From assembly GCA_046350375.1 (NCBI GenBank), contig JAXMAO010000016.1, positions 1-45,487 on the forward strand: DNA of 45,487 nucleotides, written 5' to 3'. Below, one piece after another: positions 1-8,624 of this stretch (the first letter of the stretch is position 1; each line of letters starts with the position of its first letter). The translations under genes were made by a program, and so were the position numbers. The notes beneath the pieces are model-generated. The model had not been told where the DNA came from. It worked only from the letters and a program-made list of their open reading frames with translations, and ran no database searches. Source of the stretch: JAXMAO01 sp046350375 (GTDB lineage: Bacteria > Planctomycetota > Phycisphaerae > UBA1845 > UTPLA1).

Positions 1-4
1 TGAT

Positions 5-22
5 CGAACCTCCCTTGGTTCG
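5..22. terminator. Short hairpin 3' of the PEP-CTERM gene
   Basis: CGAACC and GGTTCG form a perfect 6-bp stem around a 6-nt loop, about 70 nt beyond the stop of the minus-strand PEP-CTERM gene. There is no T-run on either side, so a terminator role is only suggested by position. Confidence 0.25.
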
Positions 23-91
23 GCGCGCGGATTCCCCGGGGCGACCTCCGCCGCCGGTTATGAGGTTGGAAACACCGTAGAAGAAACGAAC

Positions 92-925
92 TTACTTCGA
101 GCGCACCGCGCCAATGAGAGCTAGAAGCATCAAGAAGCCTCCCGTGGGTTCGGGCGTGAGAAGTCGAAAAGCGAAATCATCCGGCTGGCCACTGATCCGC
201 CACGGCGTGCCCGGCGGGAAAAGGACCGCAAAGCGATTATTGCCTGGCGGTGCCGTCTCCCAGCGGAAGTAGCTGTTCACGTCGCCTACCTGCACCACCT
301 CGAACCAGTAGGTCACCCCCGCCGCGGCCGCGAAGCAACTCGGCAAAGCCGCGCGGTAGAGGTACTCGCGCCGAAACGGGCTATCGAACATGAGCATCTG
401 CCCCGTCCACTGCCGCGTCGGGTTGAGCAGCGTGTGTTCGGCCAGCACCGCGCCCGGCAGTCCGGCCGCATTCTCATAGAACCGCACCCGCATCGTCTCG
501 TCGCCTGCCGGCGGCGGCGGGTCGAACTGCACGAACGAGCCCCCGTAAAACCCCCACCAGTTCACGCCGCACACCGACCCGCCGGCCGGAATCGCAAAGT
601 CATCCGCGACCTGGCTCGCCGTGATCGGGCCGGAATCGGACCGAAACAGCGTGTCGCTCGCCTGCCCGAAGTTCCGGTCCGGCAACTGCTGATAGAGCGT
701 CAACTGCCCCCGCGCCGGGCCCGGCCCGGCCAGCAGCAGCGCTAGCACCACCCCGATCGAAACCAACCCGTAGGGTGGGTCACCGCACGTGACCCGCGGT
801 CGCCGAGCCGCTGGGTCGCCGCTGCGACCCACCCGACTCGGTGCGACGTGGTCGCACTGCGGCGTCTTTCCAGCGCGATTGGCGAACACGGGCAAACTTC
901 GTGCAGCGTTGTAAGGCCCCGGCAT
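92..925 (-). CDS. PEP-CTERM sorting-domain protein, repeat inserted near its 5' end
   Basis: This is a putative secreted protein of 277 aa. The C-terminus reads TPEPTGGFLMLLALIGAVRS and then K: a PEP motif, a hydrophobic stretch and a basic end, as in planctomycete PEP-CTERM proteins processed by an exosortase-type system. A hydrophobic signal core (SIGVVLALLLAGPGPARG) lies about 55 residues from the start instead of at the very N-terminus. The ATG at 925 was chosen because GGGGAG (934-939 on the plus strand) sits 8 nt upstream; a GTG at 946 and an in-frame TTG at 766 are alternatives. The stretch between start and signal core includes a 68-bp REP-like element (770-837). The middle region resembles no enzyme I recognise. 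Either the repeat lengthened the N-terminus, or translation starts at the TTG just after it. Confidence 0.75.
   Translation of the reverse strand: MPGPYNAARSLPVFANRAGKTPQCDHVAPSRVGRSGDPAARRPRVTCGDPPYGLVSIGVVLALLLAGPGPARGQLTLYQQLPDRNFGQASDTLFRSDSGPITASQVADDFAIPAGGSVCGVNWWGFYGGSFVQFDPPPPAGDETMRVRFYENAAGLPGAVLAEHTLLNPTRQWTGQMLMFDSPFRREYLYRAALPSCFAAAAGVTYWFEVVQVGDVNSYFRWETAPPGNNRFAVLFPPGTPWRISGQPDDFAFRLLTPEPTGGFLMLLALIGAVRSK
770..837. repeat. REP/BIME-like 68-bp double-hairpin element, copy 1
   Basis: The element starts GTAGGGTGGGTC and ends GACCCACCCGAC, an inverted repeat with one mismatch. Inside are two hairpins: GGGTCAC/GTGACCC and GGGTCGC/GCGACCC. A second copy of the same length lies at 45277-45344 and matches at 61 of 68 positions by my hand alignment. 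The GTAG foot and paired hairpins are typical of REP elements mobilised by RAYT-type (TnpA_REP) transposases; no such transposase is in the window. This copy lies inside the 5' part of the PEP-CTERM gene. Confidence 0.8.
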
Positions 926-1228
926 GACGAGCGCTCCCCTTTGCACGCCGCTCCACGCCCCGGAGGCTGTGAGGCGCCGGCGACCCTGCGGCGCGATCAG
1001 CGTCGGGCGACGCCGCGATCAAACTTCCCCGGCCGGGCGGGAGAACCCGGCCGACGTTCAAGAGTGTAGCGCCGCCGCCGGAGAACTTAAACAGGGCCTG
1101 ACGATCACCAGATCTAATTATCAACCACAGCGAGGCCCCTGCCGGCCGGCCGGGCCGAAACTCCGGCCGGTCGTTCGGACGGCGTGGGCCGATAAGCGGG
1201 TGGAGATCCGCCCGATTCAGCCCCGTTT

Positions 1229-1257
1229 TTGACGCACCGCGCCTGCGCGGCTACACT
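1229..1257 (+). promoter_or_regulatory. Probable promoter of the DsbA-like gene
   Basis: TTGACG (1229-1234) and TACACT (1252-1257) are separated by exactly 17 nt, which predicts a leader of about 118 nt before the ATG at 1382. It is the only convincing signal I see in the 926-1381 spacer, which separates two divergent genes. That spacer holds no supported gene. Confidence 0.55.
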
Positions 1258-1381
1258 TGTGTACGGTCTGATCGGTTCCCTCTCGATCCGATCCGGGCGC
1301 GCCAGCCGAGCCCGGACACGCCTCGCGGGGTCGAGACGCAGCGAGTTTCATCGGACACCCTCGCCCGGAGTGGAGCACGAC

Positions 1382-2074
1382 ATGCAGGTCTTTAATCGTC
1401 GCAATTGTCGATATATTTCGTGGCGCCGCGGCGCCAAGCTGTTTGCCGTCGCGGCCCTGTTCGTGTCGGCCGGCGGAATGTCGGGGACGACCTGTAACGG
1501 CGGCGGGGGTGGCGGCGGCGGCGGCGGCGGAACCACGCCCACGCTGCTCGCCAACGACCACGTGCTCGGCGACCCCAACGCGCTCGTGAAGGTCTTCGTC
1601 TACTCCGACTTTCAGTGCCCCTTCTGCGGGCGATTCGAGCGCGAAACCTATCCCACCATCAAGACGAATTACATTGACACCGGCAAGGTCTACTGGATCT
1701 TCCGCCACTTCCCGCTGCGGAACATCCACCCCAACGCCGAGGGCGCCGCAGAGGCCAGCGAGTGCGCCGCCGACCAGGGCATGTTTGAGGATTACAAGGC
1801 CAAGCTCTACAACAACCAGTCCAATCTCGACGTCCCCAGCCTCAAGGCCTTCGCGGGGCAGCTCGGCATGAACCAGACCACCTTCGACAGCTGCGTCGAC
1901 GGCGGCGGCAAGGCGGCCCGCGTTCAGCAGGATGTTGACTCCGGCACCGCCCTGAGCGTGGCCGGCACGCCGACGTTCTACATCAACACCACCGTCGTCG
2001 CCGGCTTCCAGACCGTGACCTCGATGAGCGCTCTGCTCGACCAGGCGATCACCGACGCCGGCGGCACGCCCTAG
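1382..2074 (+). CDS. Secreted DsbA-like thiol-disulfide oxidoreductase
   Basis: This 230-aa protein is of the DsbA/BdbD (Thioredoxin_4) type and is likely to form or isomerise disulfides outside the cytoplasm. It has a basic N-terminus and a hydrophobic segment (KLFAVAALFVSAGG), then GTTC followed by an eleven-glycine run, then the domain. FQCPFC gives the CxxC pair at residues 79-82, and GTPTFYI supplies the cis-proline loop. The Cys before the glycines could be a lipidation site, but GTTC is a poor lipobox. The ATG at 1382 has GGAG 6 nt upstream and fits the signal peptide; longer in-frame starts would bury it. It has its own promoter candidate and is followed by a hairpin, so it is probably monocistronic. 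Confidence 0.88.
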   Translation: MQVFNRRNCRYISWRRGAKLFAVAALFVSAGGMSGTTCNGGGGGGGGGGGTTPTLLANDHVLGDPNALVKVFVYSDFQCPFCGRFERETYPTIKTNYIDTGKVYWIFRHFPLRNIHPNAEGAAEASECAADQGMFEDYKAKLYNNQSNLDVPSLKAFAGQLGMNQTTFDSCVDGGGKAARVQQDVDSGTALSVAGTPTFYINTTVVAGFQTVTSMSALLDQAITDAGGTP

Positions 2075-2086
2075 CGAGTTCACGCT

Positions 2087-2102
2087 GGCCGCACCCGCGG
2101 CC
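2087..2102 (+). terminator. Hairpin after the DsbA-like gene
   Basis: GGCCGC and GCGGCC form a perfect 6-bp stem with a 4-nt loop, 12 nt after the stop codon. No T-run follows. Confidence 0.4.
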
Positions 2103-2230
2103 GGACATTGATCATCGTCCCTCGTCATGCCAGCGCTCCGGGCGGATCGCCGCTCGGCGGCGCTGGCAGCGTTTCGGGGCGGCGGCTGCCGAACTGGCAG
2201 GCGCACGGCGTCGCGGGCACTGCCCACAAT

Positions 2231-2266
2231 TCTCCATAACCACCTGACACACATATATTAGTGGTT
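2231..2266 (+). promoter_or_regulatory. Candidate groEL1 promoter with overlapping inverted repeat
   Basis: TATATT (2254-2259) resembles a -10 box; the hexamer 17 nt upstream (TCTCCA) is a weak -35. An inverted repeat, AACCAC at 2238-2243 and GTGGTT at 2261-2266, brackets the -10 and could be an operator. It does not match CIRCE (TTAGCACTC-N9-GAGTGCTAA). The 2075-2402 spacer otherwise holds only the hairpin at its left end. Confidence 0.4.
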
Positions 2267-2402
2267 GAGTGTTGGCCGGCGCCCGCGACGGCACGGGGCT
2301 TGCTCTGTGTGGCGTACGCTGTGTTGCGTTCCGTGCGAACGCCGGGCGCGAGTCGGTAGAGTTGTCACACCGTGATGGCGCGGAAGTCTGGAGTCTAACC
2401 CA

Positions 2403-4100
2403 ATGGCTGCAAAGCAGTTGAGTTTCAATGCGGATGCGCGTGGGGCGCTTCTGGAAGGCGTGAGCAAGCTGGCGAAGGCGGTCAAGGCGACCCTCGGGCC
2501 GCGCGGCCAGAACGCTATTCTCGACAAGGGCTGGGGCGTGCCGACGGTCACCAAGGATGGTGTGACGGTCGCCGAGGAGATCGAGCTGCACGACAAGTTC
2601 GAGAACCTCGGGGCGCAGCTGGTGAAGGAGGCCGCCACCCGCACATCGGAGAAGGCCGGCGACGGCACGACCACGGCGACGGTGCTGGCCGAGGCGATCT
2701 TCCGCGAGGGGCTGAAGAACGTGGCGGCCGGCGCGGACGCCTTCGCGCTCAACCGCGGCATCAGCAAGGCGGTCGCGGCGGTGGTGACGGCGCTGCAGTC
2801 GCAGAGCAAGCCGATCAAGGCGGGCAAGCGCGACGAAGTCGTGAGCGTGGCGAGCATCTCGGCGAACAACGACCGCGAGGTGGGCGAGAAGCTGGCGGAC
2901 TGCTTCGAGAAGGTCGGCAAGGACGGCGTCATCACCATTGAAGAGGGCAAGAGCCTCGAAACGACGGTCGACATCGTCGAGGGCATGCAGTTCGACCGCG
3001 GCTATCTTTCGCCGCACTTCGTGACCAACCCGGACGAGATGGAGGCGGTGCTGGAGCGGGCCTTCGTGCTGGTCTTCGAAGAGAAGATTTCGAGCGTGAC
3101 CAAGCTGGTGCCGCTGCTCGAGAAGGTGTCGGCCGCGAAGCGCCCGCTGCTGATCGTGGCTGAGGACGTGGAAGGCGAGGCGCTGGCGACGCTGGTGGTG
3201 AACAAGCTGCGCGGCATCGTGCCGGTGTGCGCCGTGAAGGCGCCGGGCTACGGCGATCGCCGCAAGGCGATGCTCGAGGACATCGCCGTCCTCACTGGCG
3301 GCAAGCCGATCCTGAAGGACCTGGGCATCGAGCTGGACGGCGTGACGATTTCCGAGCTGGGCCAGGCCAAGCGGATCGTGGTCGACGCCGACAACACGAC
3401 GGTCATCGAGGGGGCCGGTTCGAGCAAGGAGATCCAGGGTCGCATCGAGCAGATCCGCCGCGAGATCGAGGCGACGACCAGTGATTACGATCGCGAGAAG
3501 CTCCAGGAGCGGCTGGCGAAGCTGTCGGGCGGGGTGGCGCAGATCAAGGTCGGCGCGGCCACCGAGGCGGAGATGAAGCAGAAGAAGGCGCGGTTCGAGG
3601 ATGCGCTGCACGCGGCGCGGGCGGCGATCGAGGAAGGCGTGGTGCCGGGTGGCGGCGTAGCGCTGGTGCGCTGCGTGGGCGAGCTGGAACGGGTGCGGAC
3701 GCAGTCGGACGACGAAAAGACCGGTGTCGAGATTGTTCGCCGGGCGATGGTCGAGCCGCTGCGGATGATCGCGCAGAACGCCGGGTTCGACGGGCGCGTG
3801 GTGCTGCACAAGGTCGCGAAGGGCAGCGGGTCGTTCGGGTTCAACGCGCTGACGGGCGACTACGGCGACCTTGTCAAGGCGGGTGTGGTTGATCCTACCA
3901 AGGTGGTTCGCTCGGCGCTGGAAAATGCGGCCAGCGTTGCCCGGGTGCTGCTGTCGACCGACTGCTGCATTACTGACAAGCCCGAGTCGAAGAAGGACAA
4001 ACATGGTCCGGGCGGGCCGGGCGGCATGGGCGACGAGATGGGCGGCATGGGCGGCATGGGTGGCATGGGTGGCATGGGTGGTATGGACGACATGATGTAG
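2403..4100 (+). CDS. groEL: Chaperonin GroEL, paralogue 1 (with GGM tail)
   Basis: This is a 60-kDa chaperonin subunit that forms the ATP-driven folding chamber with GroES. It runs from MAAKQLSFNADARG to a long GGMGGMGGMGGMGGMDDMM tail, 565 aa, slightly longer than the usual ~545 because of the tail. The ATP-site motif GDGTTTATVL (matching E. coli D87) and the late aspartate in FEDALHAARAA (matching D398) are both present. SD-like GGAG lies about 9 nt before the ATG at 2403. It is followed 150 nt later by groES and then a second groEL, the reverse of the usual groES-groEL order. The canonical GGM tail suggests this copy is the general housekeeping or heat-shock chaperonin. Confidence 0.97.
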   Translation: MAAKQLSFNADARGALLEGVSKLAKAVKATLGPRGQNAILDKGWGVPTVTKDGVTVAEEIELHDKFENLGAQLVKEAATRTSEKAGDGTTTATVLAEAIFREGLKNVAAGADAFALNRGISKAVAAVVTALQSQSKPIKAGKRDEVVSVASISANNDREVGEKLADCFEKVGKDGVITIEEGKSLETTVDIVEGMQFDRGYLSPHFVTNPDEMEAVLERAFVLVFEEKISSVTKLVPLLEKVSAAKRPLLIVAEDVEGEALATLVVNKLRGIVPVCAVKAPGYGDRRKAMLEDIAVLTGGKPILKDLGIELDGVTISELGQAKRIVVDADNTTVIEGAGSSKEIQGRIEQIRREIEATTSDYDREKLQERLAKLSGGVAQIKVGAATEAEMKQKKARFEDALHAARAAIEEGVVPGGGVALVRCVGELERVRTQSDDEKTGVEIVRRAMVEPLRMIAQNAGFDGRVVLHKVAKGSGSFGFNALTGDYGDLVKAGVVDPTKVVRSALENAASVARVLLSTDCCITDKPESKKDKHGPGGPGGMGDEMGGMGGMGGMGGMGGMDDMM

Positions 4101-4250
4101 CCCGACGCCGCGCAGTCGCACGGGCTAAGCAGTGCAGTGTCTGTCATCGTTGGAATGGACCGAAACAATGTCGTCGGCCGGGCGGGGCGGCGGACGCGAG
4201 ACAGGGCGCCGGCGGCGCGGGACGTGTCGCGGGCGACGGAGGAGCAAGTC

Positions 4251-4544
4251 ATGGCGTTGAAGATTCGGCCGCTGGACGATCGCATCGTGGTCGAGCAGGC
4301 CAGCGCGGAAGAGAAGACGGCGGGCGGCATCCTGCTGCCGGAGACGGCCAAGGAGAAGCCGCAGCGCGGCAAGGTGCTGGCGGTGGGGCCGGGCAAGATG
4401 ATGGACTCGGGCCACCGCGCCGCGCCGTGCGTGCGCGTGGGCGACGAGGTGTTCTACGGGAAGTACAGCGGCTCGGAGGTGGAGATCTCCGGGAAGAAGT
4501 ACACCGTGCTGCGCGAGAGCGACGTGCTGGCGGTGATCGAGTAG
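4251..4544 (+). CDS. groES: Co-chaperonin GroES
   Basis: This 97-aa cap of the GroEL chamber has the family layout: KIRPLDDRIVVEQ, the mobile-loop region EEKTAGGILLPETAKEKP, then GKVLAVGPG and YGKYSGSEVEISGKKYTVL. The ATG at 4251 is preceded by a strong GGAGGAG about 7 nt upstream; a longer in-frame start at 4137 adds residues with no family match. It lies between two groEL genes, so one GroES may serve both. Confidence 0.97.
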   Translation: MALKIRPLDDRIVVEQASAEEKTAGGILLPETAKEKPQRGKVLAVGPGKMMDSGHRAAPCVRVGDEVFYGKYSGSEVEISGKKYTVLRESDVLAVIE

Positions 4545-4554
4545 CGGCGCGGCG

Positions 4555-4578
4555 GGCCCCGCGCGAACGGCGCGGGCC
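4555..4578 (+). terminator. Hairpin between groES and groEL2
   Basis: GGCCC-C-GCGC pairs with GCGC-GGGCC around a GAACG loop: nine pairs with one bulged C, starting about 10 nt after the groES stop. There is no T-run. It could be a leaky terminator or an mRNA processing/stability element that sets the groES to groEL2 ratio. Confidence 0.4.
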
Positions 4579-4642
4579 GCGCGACGCGTGATTCAAGACG
4601 TTGACGCAACTGAGACGGACGACGGACTGACGGGAGCGAGAC

Positions 4643-6262
<1,620 letters not shown>

Positions 6263-6300
6263 GATGGAGAGAATGGCCCCGCGGACGATGTGATGCGAAT

Positions 6301-6341
6301 CCGGGTGTCGGTCGCCAGCGGCGCCGGCACCCGGTCTGTTT
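6301..6341 (+). terminator. Probable terminator after groEL2
   Basis: CCGGGTG (6301-6307) pairs with CACCCGG (6328-6334); inner CGG/CCG and GCC/GGC pairs extend the stem around an AGC loop. TCTGTTT follows immediately. It separates groEL2 from dnaJ. Confidence 0.6.
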
Positions 6342-6385
6342 AGTGACACGTCAGCCGATGTCGGCGCGACGGGGTCGAAAGAGCC

Positions 6386-7510
6386 ATGCCGGTGGCGAGC
6401 GAGCAGGACTACTACGACGTGCTCGGCGTCTCGCGCGAGGCGAGCGCGGAGGAGATCAAGCGCGCCTATCGCCAGGCGGCGATGAAGTATCACCCCGATC
6501 GCAACCGCGCAGACCCGGACGCCGAGGGCAAGTTCAAGGCGGCCGCCGCGGCCTACGAGGTGCTCTCCGATCCGCAGAAGCGCGCCCGCTACGACCGCTA
6601 CGGCGTCGAGGGGCTGAGCGGCGCCGGCGTGCACGACATCGCCCACATGCGCGTCGACGACATCTTCAGCATCTTCGGCGACCTGTTCGGCGACGCGCTG
6701 GGCGGCGGGGCCGGGCGGCGCGATCGCGGCACCGACCTGCACATCGAGATCGGGCTCAAGCTGGCCGAGGTCGCCGGCGACGTCGAGCGGCAGATCGAAT
6801 TCAACCGCGCCGACCTGTGCCAGGCGTGCGGCGGCAGCGGCGCCGCGCCGGGCAGCAAGCTCAAGACCTGCACCACCTGCGGCGGCTACGGACAGGTGGA
6901 GCGTTCGAGCGGCATCGGCTTCTTCATGACGCGGATGGTGACCGCCTGTCCGGACTGCAACGGCGCCGGCAAGCGCGTCGTCAAGCCGTGCGCCGACTGC
7001 AACGGACGCGGGCGCGTGCAGGTCCGCCGCGCGGTGACGGTTCGCATTCCGGCGGGCGTGCACGACGGGCAGGTGGTGCGGCTGCGCGGCGAGGGCGAGC
7101 CGTCGGCGTCGGGCCGAGCGCGCGGCGATCTGCTGTGCGAGGTGCACGTGGCGCCGCACCCATACCTGGAGCGGCACGGCGACGACCTGCTGTTCGAGCT
7201 GCCGATCAGCTTCACGCAGGCGGCGCTGGGCAGCCTGGTGGAAGTGCCGACGCTGTCGGGCAAGGCCGAGGTGACGATCCGCGCCGGCTCGCAGGATGGC
7301 GACGTGGTTCGGCTGAGCGGGCAGGGGGTGCCGAACATGCGCTCGCGGCGGCGCGGCGACCTGCACGTGCGGCTGTCGGTCGAGATTCCGCGGCGGCTGA
7401 CCGACCGGCAGCGGCAGCTGCTGGAGCAGTTCGCCGAGACCGAGGACACGCAGGCGCTGCCGCGCAGCAAGGGGTTTTTCGAGAAGTTGAAGGAGTACCT
7501 GTCGTCGTAG
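6386..7510 (+). CDS. dnaJ: Chaperone DnaJ
   Basis: This is an Hsp40 co-chaperone of 374 aa that delivers substrates to DnaK and stimulates its ATPase. The J domain (residues 1-75) has YYDVLGVSREAS and the HPD motif in YHPDRN. There are four CxxCxGxG-type zinc modules: CQACGGSG, CTTCGGYG, CPDCNGAG and CADCNGRG. The C-terminal substrate domain follows (VRIPAGVHDGQVVRLRGEGE). The Gly/Phe linker is short and not very glycine-rich. grpE follows after 27 nt, so the two are probably co-transcribed. No dnaK lies in the window. Confidence 0.96.
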   Translation: MPVASEQDYYDVLGVSREASAEEIKRAYRQAAMKYHPDRNRADPDAEGKFKAAAAAYEVLSDPQKRARYDRYGVEGLSGAGVHDIAHMRVDDIFSIFGDLFGDALGGGAGRRDRGTDLHIEIGLKLAEVAGDVERQIEFNRADLCQACGGSGAAPGSKLKTCTTCGGYGQVERSSGIGFFMTRMVTACPDCNGAGKRVVKPCADCNGRGRVQVRRAVTVRIPAGVHDGQVVRLRGEGEPSASGRARGDLLCEVHVAPHPYLERHGDDLLFELPISFTQAALGSLVEVPTLSGKAEVTIRAGSQDGDVVRLSGQGVPNMRSRRRGDLHVRLSVEIPRRLTDRQRQLLEQFAETEDTQALPRSKGFFEKLKEYLSS

Positions 7511-7537
7511 TCGCGGCGGGATCGGGGTGAGCCTGTG

Positions 7538-8143
7538 ATGGCGAGTGATGCACACAATTCGACGGCGCGGGTGGCGGTGCCGACGCCGGACGAGGTCGCC
7601 GAGTTCTCCGGCGCGGCGCCGGCAGCGGCGCCCGCTGCGGCACCGGCTGCGATTCCGGCCGAGGTGGAGCTGAAGGAGCTGCGCGACAAGCTGCTGCGGG
7701 CCCAGGCCGAGTGTCAGAACGTGGCCCGGCGACTGACCGATGAGAAGCAGCACGCCGTGCGACTGGCGGGGGCGAGCCTGGCGCGCGACCTGCTGCCGGT
7801 GGTCGACAGCATGGAGCGCTGGATGGCGTCGATCGGCGATCGACCGGCCGGCGACCCGCTGGTGGCCGGGGCGCGGCTGGTGAGCGAGGCGCTGGCGAAG
7901 CTGCTGCGCGATCATCAGATCGAGCGGATCGCGGCGGCCGGGCAGCCGTTCGATCCCCATCTGCACGAGGCGCTGCTGCATCAGCCGAGCGCGGACGTGC
8001 CCGCGGGTCACGTGTTGTCGGAGCTGGTGCCGGGGTATCGGATGCACGAGCGCGTGCTGCGTCCGGCGCGGGTGGCGGTGGCGCGGCGGCCGGACGAGGG
8101 GGCGGCGACCGATGCGCCGGCGTCGCCGGACGGGGACGACTGA
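7538..8143 (+). CDS. grpE: Nucleotide exchange factor GrpE
   Basis: This 201-aa GrpE releases ADP from DnaK. An Ala/Pro-rich disordered N-terminus is followed by the long coiled coil (VELKELRDKLLRAQAECQNV) and the beta domain, with the family signature around FDPHLHEALLHQPSADVPAG and VLRPARVAV near the end. The ATG at 7538 is preferred over the adjoining GTG at 7535; both share the same GGGGTGAG upstream. Its stop overlaps the next start by one base (TGATG), so the zinc-ribbon gene is translationally coupled. Confidence 0.94.
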   Translation: MASDAHNSTARVAVPTPDEVAEFSGAAPAAAPAAAPAAIPAEVELKELRDKLLRAQAECQNVARRLTDEKQHAVRLAGASLARDLLPVVDSMERWMASIGDRPAGDPLVAGARLVSEALAKLLRDHQIERIAAAGQPFDPHLHEALLHQPSADVPAGHVLSELVPGYRMHERVLRPARVAVARRPDEGAATDAPASPDGDD

Positions 8144-8481
8144 TGCCGACGTACGAATACGAGTGCGTGCGGTGCGGGAGCGTGTTCGAGGAGTTCCAGT
8201 CGATCACCGCCAAGCCGCTGCGGAAGAAGCGCTGCGAGAAGTGTCGCCGGGTGCAGCCGGTGCGGCGGCGATTGGGCACCGGTGCGGCGATGCTGTTCAA
8301 GGGGGGCGGGTTCTACAAGACGGATTATCGGAGCGAGTCGTACAGGAAGGCGGCCGAGAAAGAGACCGCCAAGCCGGCCGAGAAGAGCGATACGACCAAG
8401 CCGGCGACGAAGTCGGGCGAGTCGTCGTCGTCCGGCGCCACGTCGAAGCCGGGCACGAAGCGCGACAAACCAGGCAAGTGA
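8143..8481 (+). CDS. FmdB-type zinc-ribbon protein
   Basis: This small protein (112 aa) begins MPTYEYECVRCGSVFEEFQS, the FmdB signature, with CxxC pairs at residues 8-11 and 31-34 forming one zinc ribbon. The region around GGGFYKTDY also fits the family. The last 40 residues are a Lys/Ser/Thr/Pro-rich, probably disordered tail. FmdB proteins are annotated as putative regulators and their biochemical role is unsettled. The one-base overlap with grpE makes this part of the chaperone operon. Confidence 0.9.
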   Translation: MPTYEYECVRCGSVFEEFQSITAKPLRKKRCEKCRRVQPVRRRLGTGAAMLFKGGGFYKTDYRSESYRKAAEKETAKPAEKSDTTKPATKSGESSSSGATSKPGTKRDKPGK

Positions 8482-8543
8482 GGCGGTTGGGAGCGGTCGC
8501 GCGGGCCAAGCGGCGGCGCGGGCGGCGGCGGTGCGCGCCGCGG

Positions 8544-8571
8544 TTGCCGGGTGGCGCGCGGCTCATATAAT
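8544..8571 (+). promoter_or_regulatory. Promoter of the polytopic membrane protein gene
   Basis: TTGCCG (8544-8549), a 16-nt spacer and a perfect TATAAT (8566-8571) give a leader of roughly 48 nt before the ATG at 8625. The -35 sits in the loop of a hairpin made by GCGCGCC (8533-8539) and GGCGCGC (8553-8559). Confidence 0.6.
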
Positions 8572-8624
8572 AGCCCCCCGATCGTTGCGAGCGGAAACGA
8601 GCGACGTCGCGGGGAGCATTGCGC

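Noticed and set aside
1498..1532. G/C-rich GGC tract as a structural DNA element
   Set aside because: It is in frame and encodes an eleven-glycine linker in the DsbA-like protein; simplest reading is coding.
2238..2276. CIRCE element upstream of groEL1
   Set aside because: GAGTGTTGG partly resembles the right arm, but the matching left arm is absent at the required 9-nt spacing.
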